A stretch of 37,570 bases of DNA from Clostridiales bacterium (GTDB lineage Bacteria > Bacillota > Clostridia > Lachnospirales > Lachnospiraceae). Made by a program: the position numbers and the translations under genes. The notes beneath the pieces were generated by a model that searched no databases, was not told where the DNA came from, and saw only the letters and a program-made list of their open reading frames with translations. The DNA is taken from contig JAAYRC010000245.1 in the NCBI GenBank assembly GCA_012518975.1, positions 1 through 37,570 of the forward strand, in the 5' to 3' direction. Below are positions 27,948-34,737 of the stretch, in pieces. The first letter of the stretch is position 1. Every line of letters begins with the position of its first letter.

Positions 27948-29048
27948 TTATCTTTTATAAAATGGTAGGGCTACAATCTCTGCATTAATCCTTCTTCCCC
28001 TAACATCTACCTCAAGTTTTGTAGCTATATTATTAATATTATCATCTAATCCATCCATATCAATTAGGGCCATAGCGATGGGATAACCCAAATAGGGAGA
28101 ATGGGTCCCCGAAGTGGTCCTACCAATCTCCTTATCACCATAATACACAGGACAAGCTTCTCTAGCTATTCCTCTGCCAGTTATCTTTATACCTATACGG
28201 GTCTTAGTAGGTGTTCCCCTATCTATAATACCCTTTTTACCAATGAAATCCTCTTCCTTTTTAAGCTTTACTGCAAATCCCAAACCAGCCTCTATGGGGG
28301 AAATAGTCTCATCCATCTCATGTCCATAAAGAGGCATTCCAGCTTCTAGCCTTAGAGTATCTCTAGCTCCAAGCCCACAGGGAATTAAGCCATAGTCACT
28401 GCCCTCACTTAGTAGTAGTTCCCATAGCCTTACAGCATCACTATTCTTGCAACAAAGCTCATAACCTTCCTCACCTGTATACCCTGTTTTTGATATCATA
28501 CAGCTAATACCCGATACATCTACATTTTCTTTAAATGTATAGTATTTTACAGGTAACTTTTCAACATTAGTAAGCCTTTCAAGTATAGCTGTAGAATTTG
28601 GCCCCTGTAGCGCAAGAAGTGCCATATCATCTGATATATCCACAAGCTCTATATCTCCGGATATATGCCTTTTAATCCAGTCCAAATCCTTCTGGCGGTT
28701 AGATGCATTGACAATAATTAAATACTCCTCTTCATTAATGCGATAGATAAGTAAATCATCAATAACTCCGCCCTCGTCATTACACATTGGGCTATATCTG
28801 ACCTGTCCATCCTTCATTTGACTACAATCATTAGTAACTAGCATCTGTATATAATTAAGGGCATCCTTACCCTTAAGAATAACCTCTCCCATGTGGGATA
28901 CATCAAAAAGTCCCGCCTTATTCCTAACTGCCATATGCTCTGCTATAACCCCAGACTTATATTGTACTGGTAGTAGATAGCCTGCATATGGAACCATTTT
29001 CCCTTCTGCCCTCACATGACAATCATAAAGAGGAGTTTTCAAGTCCAT
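27948..29048 (-). CDS. gcvT: Glycine cleavage system aminomethyltransferase T
   Basis: [58 protein letters not shown] at 29048 preceded by GGAGGG; ORF track start 29063 is an upstream TTG over the RBS. Confidence 0.97.
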   Translation of the reverse strand: MDLKTPLYDCHVRAEGKMVPYAGYLLPVQYKSGVIAEHMAVRNKAGLFDVSHMGEVILKGKDALNYIQMLVTNDCSQMKDGQVRYSPMCNDEGGVIDDLLIYRINEEEYLIIVNASNRQKDLDWIKRHISGDIELVDISDDMALLALQGPNSTAILERLTNVEKLPVKYYTFKENVDVSGISCMISKTGYTGEEGYELCCKNSDAVRLWELLLSEGSDYGLIPCGLGARDTLRLEAGMPLYGHEMDETISPIEAGLGFAVKLKKEEDFIGKKGIIDRGTPTKTRIGIKITGRGIAREACPVYYGDKEIGRTTSGTHSPYLGYPIAMALIDMDGLDDNINNIATKLEVDVRGRRINAEIVALPFYKR

Positions 29049-29102
29049 ATTGTTACCCTCCAATCACTTAAGCTATTAGAATTACCATTTTTGCATAAAT
29101 TT

Positions 29103-29131
29103 ATTATATTATGGGCAAATTGCAAAGTCAA
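29103..29131 (-). promoter_or_regulatory. Sigma-A promoter TTGACT-N17-TATAAT for the gcv operon
   Basis: Plus-strand ATTATA 29103-29108 and AGTCAA 29126-29131. Confidence 0.8.
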
Positions 29132-29179
29132 TAACCCAAAGAGTAGAGATAATTTACCCAGGGCATGAAACCCGGCAGG

Positions 29180-29223
29180 TGATGACGTCACAAATGCTAT
29201 GTAACCTATCATTTACGACATCA
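29180..29223 (+). promoter_or_regulatory. Imperfect inverted repeat upstream of the NitT/TauT-type ABC operon
   Basis: TGATGACGTCACAAATG ... CATTTACGACATCA; pairs TGATG/CATCA, CGT/ACG, AAATG/CATTT with one mismatch and a CAC bulge; 13-nt loop. Confidence 0.6.
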
Positions 29224-29257
29224 TATAATACAGTATAAGCAAAAAGGGAGGCACAAT

Positions 29258-30034
29258 ATGAGCGAACTACTTCGAATTGATCATATTAGTTATACCTACC
29301 ATAACCTAGAAGGGGAAACTCCTGCTCTTCTCGATGTTTCATTTGGAGTTAATGATGGCGAATTTATAGGTATCGTCGGACCTAGTGGCTGCGGTAAATC
29401 CACTCTGCTTTCTCTAATTGCAGGCTTGCTCACACCAAGCTGTGGTTCTATATATATAGATGGTAAGGATATTAAATCTTCAGGTAAGAATATAGGATAT
29501 ATGCTACAAAAGGATCATCTACTGGATTGGCGAAACACCCTGAAGAATGTAACCCTAGGTTTGGAAATCCAGCACAAGCTTTCCGATAACAGCTATGCTC
29601 AAATAAATGACTTATTAAATACCTATGGACTAATAACATTTAAGAACTCATATCCTTCAGAATTATCCGGTGGAATGCGGCAAAGGGCGGCACTTATACG
29701 TACCCTTTTGTTAGAACCGGATATATTGCTTCTTGACGAACCATTTTCCGCTTTAGATTACCAGACAAGACTTGAAGTGTCTGATGATATATGGACAATA
29801 ATTCGCAAAGAACAAAAAACAGCTATTTTGATTACCCATGATATCTCTGAAGCAATCAGTATGTCTGATAAAATAATAATATTGTCCAGCCGACCTGGTA
29901 GAGTAAAAAACATTATTGATATTAACTTATCTGTATCAGATAGAAGTCCCTTTGCAGCAAGAAGTGCTCTTGAGTTTAAGGATTACTTTAATTTAATATG
30001 GAAGGAGCTAAATCATAATGAGCAGGCGACATAG
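29258..30034 (+). CDS. NitT/TauT-family ABC transporter ATP-binding protein (SsuB-like)
   Basis: Walker A GPSGCGKSTL, LSGGMRQR, LLLDEPFSALD. Confidence 0.95.
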   Translation: MSELLRIDHISYTYHNLEGETPALLDVSFGVNDGEFIGIVGPSGCGKSTLLSLIAGLLTPSCGSIYIDGKDIKSSGKNIGYMLQKDHLLDWRNTLKNVTLGLEIQHKLSDNSYAQINDLLNTYGLITFKNSYPSELSGGMRQRAALIRTLLLEPDILLLDEPFSALDYQTRLEVSDDIWTIIRKEQKTAILITHDISEAISMSDKIIILSSRPGRVKNIIDINLSVSDRSPFAARSALEFKDYFNLIWKELNHNEQAT

Positions 30035-30842
30035 AAAGGTTTCAAGCGAAGGCTTAGACATTTCAGCTGCTCAGAAAGCCTATGTCAGAAGGCACGAGTT
30101 AAGGAAACGAAAGATCCGCTTCTATCAAATAATAATATTAATCGGATTTATTTCTTTCTGGGAAATCAGTACCCATTTTAATATTGTAGATGCATTCATT
30201 TTTTCTAGCCCCACTAGGCTAGTAAGAACCATTAAGGAAATGGCAATGGATGGCAGCCTTTTTTACCATATTGGCATTACCTTATTTGAAACCCTAGCAA
30301 GCTTTGCCTTAGTTAATATTATTGGTATAATATTTGCCATAATAATATGGTGGAATGACAGTATAGCCAAGGTACTAGAGCCCTATCTGATTGTCCTAAA
30401 CAGCCTACCAAAATCAGCTCTAGCTCCAGTATTTATAGTGTGGTTAGGAAATAATATGAAGACAATTATTGTAGCTGCAATTTCAGTCGCTTTATTTGGA
30501 ACTATCATAACTCTATATTCTGACTTCAAAGCAGTTGAAGAGGATAAAATTAAGTTAATTTACACCTTGGGAGGAAAAAAGAAGGATGTATTATATAAAG
30601 TTATTATACCCTCTAATATTCCCTCCATGATTAGTCTAATGAAGGTAAATATAGGCCTGTCTCTTGTAGGGGTAATAATTGGTGAGTTTTTAGCCGCTAA
30701 GGCTGGCCTAGGATACCTAATTGTTTATGGAAGCCAGATTTTTCGTCTGGACTGGGTTATAATGAGCATAGTAATCCTATGTGTTATAGCAACAGGTTTA
30801 TATAAATTATTATCATTCTTTGAGAATAAGTATTCTAAGTAA
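30018..30842 (+). CDS. NitT/TauT-family ABC transporter permease (SsuC-like)
   Basis: BPD_transp_1-like: LNSLPKSALAPVFIVWLGNNMKTIIVAAISV; overlaps the ATPase gene. Confidence 0.93.
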   Translation: MSRRHRKVSSEGLDISAAQKAYVRRHELRKRKIRFYQIIILIGFISFWEISTHFNIVDAFIFSSPTRLVRTIKEMAMDGSLFYHIGITLFETLASFALVNIIGIIFAIIIWWNDSIAKVLEPYLIVLNSLPKSALAPVFIVWLGNNMKTIIVAAISVALFGTIITLYSDFKAVEEDKIKLIYTLGGKKKDVLYKVIIPSNIPSMISLMKVNIGLSLVGVIIGEFLAAKAGLGYLIVYGSQIFRLDWVIMSIVILCVIATGLYKLLSFFENKYSK

Positions 30843-30847
30843 GAAGC

Positions 30848-30884
30848 ATGGCGATACGCTGACATAATGCGAATCGCCATTTTT
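30848..30884 (+). terminator. Terminator of the NitT/TauT-type ABC operon
   Basis: ATGGCGAT-A-CGC ... GCG-A-ATCGCCAT stem followed by TTTT. Confidence 0.8.
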
Positions 30885-30923
30885 ATATGTATAAAACCAA
30901 AAGCTTATTTACAATTATTTGAT

Positions 30924-30956
30924 GTTTTATAAACTAATTATAAAGTTTTATAAACT
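30924..30956. repeat. Two copies of palindrome GTTTTATAAACT, 21 bp apart
   Basis: GTTTTATAAACT at 30924-30935 and 30945-30956, upstream of degV-like gene. Confidence 0.75.
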
Positions 30957-31084
30957 TGTTCTAAAAATATTCTAAAAACAAGATTGCTAATTTAGGCTTT
31001 CTTTAGTAGAATATGTGTATGTATTGCTTGTAATATTTTAAATCAATATCAATTATATGATGTATCATTTTATGAAGGGGGTTA

Positions 31085-31957
31085 ATGATGAGAGATTTTG
31101 TTATTACTGCTGATTCAAACTCAGATTTACTAGAGAAATATATAAAAGAGAAAAATATTGGAATCATTCCACACTACTATGACATAGATGGGGTAACTTA
31201 TGGTGACGAAATAAACCTAACACCAAAGGAGTTTTATGACAAGATGAGAGGAGGCAAAATGCCTACTACCATGGCCAGCAATCCCGAGGTGATTAGAGAA
31301 ACCTTTCAAAATTACATAGATAAAGGCCTTGATATCCTACATATAAGCTTTTCCTCAGCCCTAAGTGGCGGTTGCAGTAACGTAATGGCAGGTGCAAGAG
31401 ATCTCTGTGAGGAAAACCCTGATGCTAAAATAATTGTAGTAGATACCCTCAACGCCTCTCTTGGCGAAGGAATGTTTGTGATGAAGGCAGTTATGATGAA
31501 GGAAGAAGGTAAAACCATAGACGAAATCGCCTCATGGCTAGAAGACCATAAGATGGAGTTTTGTGTTCGTTTTACAGTTGACGACCTTAACCATCTTCAA
31601 AGAGGTGGAAGAATATCGAAAACCACTGCTTTAATTGGATCTATTATGAACGTAAAGCCACTACTATATATTAATGAAGAAGGTCAATTAGTACCCTTGG
31701 CTAGCTCAAGGGGTAGAAAGAAATCCCTTGTCACTATTTGCAACAACATGATAGAAAGCATGGGAAAATATAAGGATGAAGAGGATTATGTCTGTATTGC
31801 CCATGGCGATGCAATAGATGATGCAAATTATCTTGCTAAACTAGTAAAAGACGCACTTCCCCATAAGCAAATAATTATTAATACAATAAGCCCTAGTATT
31901 GGGTCTCATTCAGGACCTGGGGCTATTGGTCTTTGCTTTATGGGAGAAAAACGCTAG
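31085..31957 (+). CDS. DegV family protein (fatty-acid-binding, FakB-like)
   Basis: ITADSNSDL..., TTMASNPE, SFSSALSGGCSN, DDLNHLQRGGRISKT, HSGPGAIGL. GGGGG RBS. Confidence 0.93.
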   Translation: MMRDFVITADSNSDLLEKYIKEKNIGIIPHYYDIDGVTYGDEINLTPKEFYDKMRGGKMPTTMASNPEVIRETFQNYIDKGLDILHISFSSALSGGCSNVMAGARDLCEENPDAKIIVVDTLNASLGEGMFVMKAVMMKEEGKTIDEIASWLEDHKMEFCVRFTVDDLNHLQRGGRISKTTALIGSIMNVKPLLYINEEGQLVPLASSRGRKKSLVTICNNMIESMGKYKDEEDYVCIAHGDAIDDANYLAKLVKDALPHKQIIINTISPSIGSHSGPGAIGLCFMGEKR

Positions 31958-32018
31958 TAACCTATAAGCTACAATGTAAAGAATTATGAAGAAACATTAC
32001 TAAAAATTAGGATTTTAA

Positions 32019-32045
32019 AAGGACTTTCCATATTGGAAGGTCCTT
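32019..32045 (-). terminator. Terminator for tRNA-Thr
   Basis: AAGGAC-TTTCC/GGAA-GTCCTT hairpin; minus strand is followed by TTTT. Confidence 0.65.
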
Positions 32046-32069
32046 CTGAGTTATAAGGCTTTTCTTAAC

Positions 32070-32142
32070 AGCTCCCCATGGGACTCGAACCCACGACCTA
32101 CGCATTACGAGTGCGTTGCTCTACCAACTGGGCTAGGGAAGC
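32070..32142 (-). tRNA. tRNA-Thr (anticodon CGU)
   Basis: Minus strand GCTTCCCTAGCCCAGTTGGTAGAGCAACGCACTCGTAATGCGTAGGTCGTGGGTTCGAGTCCCATGGGGAGC; cloverleaf closes, loop CT-CGT-AA; CCA not encoded. Confidence 0.95.
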
Positions 32143-32231
32143 ATTATAAAAATTTTAATACAATAATTCTACAATTTCAAGTAAATATTCTAACAAATAA
32201 ACATATGCTCTCTCTTCTTATAATAAAAAAA

Positions 32232-32268
32232 CATGGCTATTGGGTTTTTCTTAACCCTATTAACCATA
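32232..32268 (-). terminator. Terminator of the second degV-like gene
   Basis: ATGG..ATAGGGTT/AACCC..AT..CCAT hairpin followed on minus by TTTTTTT. Confidence 0.75.
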
Positions 32269-32349
32269 GTTTTTCTGTGTTTTACTAGAACTTTATTTTG
32301 TTAAAATTTGATATATTAAAAAGTTGATTTTGAAAAGATAATTCATGTC

Positions 32350-33183
32350 TTAATAAGCCACTATTATTCCGCCTTCATTAGCATACATGGTGCTTACCCC
32401 TGCCGTATCTACAATAAAGCAATCCTTAAAGGGAACTAATTTTAGAATCTCTTCCTTAAAAAACTGTGCCCTTTCTAAGCAATTACAATGGGCGATACCT
32501 AATATCCTTTCCTTAGGTCTTATTACATCTCGTTCAATAGTTTTAGCCATAGCAATTAATGCCTTTTTAATCCCTCTAGCCTGATCTATTTTAGTTATTG
32601 TTCCTTCTGGAGTAGCTCCCATGATAGGCTTGATATTCAAGACATTGGCAACTAAAGCCTTGATGTTACTTAACCTACCACTCTTTTTCAAATTATCTAG
32701 GCTCTCTAGAACGAACTTAGTCTTCATATCAGACCTAAATGCATTAACCTTCTCAACAATACTTCTAAATGAATATCCTTCACTAATAAGTTCCTTTATC
32801 TTCATAACTATCAAGGTCTGTCCTACAGAAGCACTGCGGGAATTAATTACTTCTATGTCTTTCTTGTTTTCCTCAAGATATAATCTCTTTGCTAATTCAG
32901 CACTATTATAGGAACCACTTAATTCTGCAGATATTGTAACTGCAAAAACATTGTCTCCACCATTAAACTCCTTCAAATAATCATCAGGCGAAGGACATGC
33001 TGATTTTGGGCTACTAGGGCTAGCCTTCATAGTCTGTAAGAATTTTTTTTGGTCAAATTCTTGATTATCCATATAAACAAGATCACCTACCATTAGTGTC
33101 AATGGAACAACCTTAATGGCTGGATCTTCTTTAAGTATTTTAGGAAGATCTGTGCAACTATCTACTACAATTTTATATTCCAT
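32350..33183 (-). CDS. DegV family protein (fatty-acid-binding, FakB-like)
   Basis: VVDSCTDLPK, SAELSGSYNSAELA, LESLDNLKKSGRLSNIKA. Confidence 0.92.
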   Translation of the reverse strand: MEYKIVVDSCTDLPKILKEDPAIKVVPLTLMVGDLVYMDNQEFDQKKFLQTMKASPSSPKSACPSPDDYLKEFNGGDNVFAVTISAELSGSYNSAELAKRLYLEENKKDIEVINSRSASVGQTLIVMKIKELISEGYSFRSIVEKVNAFRSDMKTKFVLESLDNLKKSGRLSNIKALVANVLNIKPIMGATPEGTITKIDQARGIKKALIAMAKTIERDVIRPKERILGIAHCNCLERAQFFKEEILKLVPFKDCFIVDTAGVSTMYANEGGIIVAY

Positions 33184-33419
33184 CTTTTACCTCCTATATT
33201 AATTAAATCACCTTAGTATTACAAATATATGACCTTGGATATTATTTACATACCTACATCATGTTACATCAAAGTCCCGTTACATGGTTTTCATTACTAT
33301 ATAATAAAGCATTTGGGTTGACTTTACAAGAGAAACTATTCCATAATTGATTTTTTTATAATTATTTTATATTTATTCTACTATTATTTTTTACATTTAA
33401 TATTTTTTTATTTATAGGC

Positions 33420-33448
33420 TTGACATTCATTTCTTACTCTATCATAAT
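33420..33448 (+). promoter_or_regulatory. Promoter TTGACA-N17-CATAAT for the EF-Tu/L7-L12-like lipoprotein gene
   Basis: TTGACA 33420-33425; CATAAT 33443-33448. Confidence 0.7.
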
Positions 33449-33490
33449 CATGTTATTATTTGACATTATGTGCAAACGAAAGGATAGATT

Positions 33491-34630
33491 ATGATTAAAA
33501 AAACATTACAAATAATACTTCTAAGCTTGACTATTATTTCTTTAGTAGCTTGTAAACATAAGGATGACGAAAACACTTATGAAATAGAGTCTAAAATCAA
33601 GGATTCTAAAACAAACTATGAATGGGAAGAAAATGATAACGATAAGAGTGAGATTCAAGATAAGAACATCCCAGAAAATGCTGCAGAAGAAATCCAGTCA
33701 GAAGCAATTGAATTATCTGACTCACAAGTCAAGGATAATAATATAATCGAGGATGATAATATGACCGAGGATAATCTTCCCAAAGTGCTGATAACTGATG
33801 ACTTTGTAATGAAGGTTAGCAAAATCTATGAAACTCCTGGAGAAGGCATTGCCGCTGAAGGAGAAGTTTTATCAGGGTCTGCCTCTATCGGTGCCGAGAT
33901 TGAGATTTTAAGCCGTAATAATGGGTTGATTCCAGCACAGATAACTTCAATAAGAGTAAAGGGCGATCTGGTTGACAATATTTCAGTCGGTGATTATGGT
34001 TTTGTAGCCTTACCAAATCTGGAGGGTAAGGATTTGGACGTAGGTGAGTGCCTTGTAACCAAGGGGCTTTATATGACATATAATTCTTTTCTTGCTAAGA
34101 TGAAATTTATAGAAGAAAAAGAAGATTCCTTCTACAATGAAATCCTAAAATCTCGTTCTTATATTCTTGTTACAGATACATACTGTAATATTACTTTTGA
34201 TAAAAGCAGCTTAGATGACAATGGTTACATAATGGCAACTTTCGAATTAATAACACCTCTATATATGAGTATTGGGACAGAATTTGAACTTCGAGAAGGT
34301 TTTGATCCTATTGCTTATGGGGAGGTTATCTCTTTCGATCTATCGTCATTCTCTGTAGAAACCAGCATAGAAGAAAATGATTCGGAAACCATGGATTCAA
34401 GCGATAACGATGAAGGCACCGGCATAAGGATAAAATTAATTGATAGCGGATCACTTAAGATACAGGTTATAAAGGAGATACGAGATATATTTGGTTTAGG
34501 CTTAAAGGAAGCTAAAGATATAACAGATAATGTACCTTATGAATTCACTGAAATACTTACAATGGAAGAAGCAATTGAAATAAAAACAAGGTTAGAGGAA
34601 TATAATGCTATTGTTGAAATTATTGACTAG
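33491..34630 (+). CDS. Predicted lipoprotein: EF-Tu domain 2-like + EF-Tu domain 3-like (no GTPase domain) + ribosomal protein L7/L12 C-terminal domain
   Basis: Lipobox SLVAC (Cys21); acidic linker; DFVMKVSKIYETPGEGIAAEGEVLSGSASIGAEIEIL (domain 2-like); FELITPLYMSIGTEFELREGFDPIAYGEVISF (domain 3-like); IRIKLIDSGSLKIQVIKEIRDIFGLGLKEAKDITDNVPYEFTEILTMEEAIEIKTRLEEYNAIVEI (L7/L12 CTD). Confidence 0.8.
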   Translation: MIKKTLQIILLSLTIISLVACKHKDDENTYEIESKIKDSKTNYEWEENDNDKSEIQDKNIPENAAEEIQSEAIELSDSQVKDNNIIEDDNMTEDNLPKVLITDDFVMKVSKIYETPGEGIAAEGEVLSGSASIGAEIEILSRNNGLIPAQITSIRVKGDLVDNISVGDYGFVALPNLEGKDLDVGECLVTKGLYMTYNSFLAKMKFIEEKEDSFYNEILKSRSYILVTDTYCNITFDKSSLDDNGYIMATFELITPLYMSIGTEFELREGFDPIAYGEVISFDLSSFSVETSIEENDSETMDSSDNDEGTGIRIKLIDSGSLKIQVIKEIRDIFGLGLKEAKDITDNVPYEFTEILTMEEAIEIKTRLEEYNAIVEIID

Positions 34631-34661
34631 GAAGATATACTAGAGAAATGATAATTATATG

Positions 34662-34708
34662 AATATAAGCTATTCCATATTAACTTCATCTATGGAATAG
34701 CTTATATT
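34662..34708. terminator. 18-bp perfect hairpin between convergent genes, probable bidirectional terminator
   Basis: AATATAAGCTATTCCATA / TATGGAATAGCTTATATT, 11-nt loop. Confidence 0.75.
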
Positions 34709-34737
34709 ATTTATAATATTTATAGCCTATAAAAATC

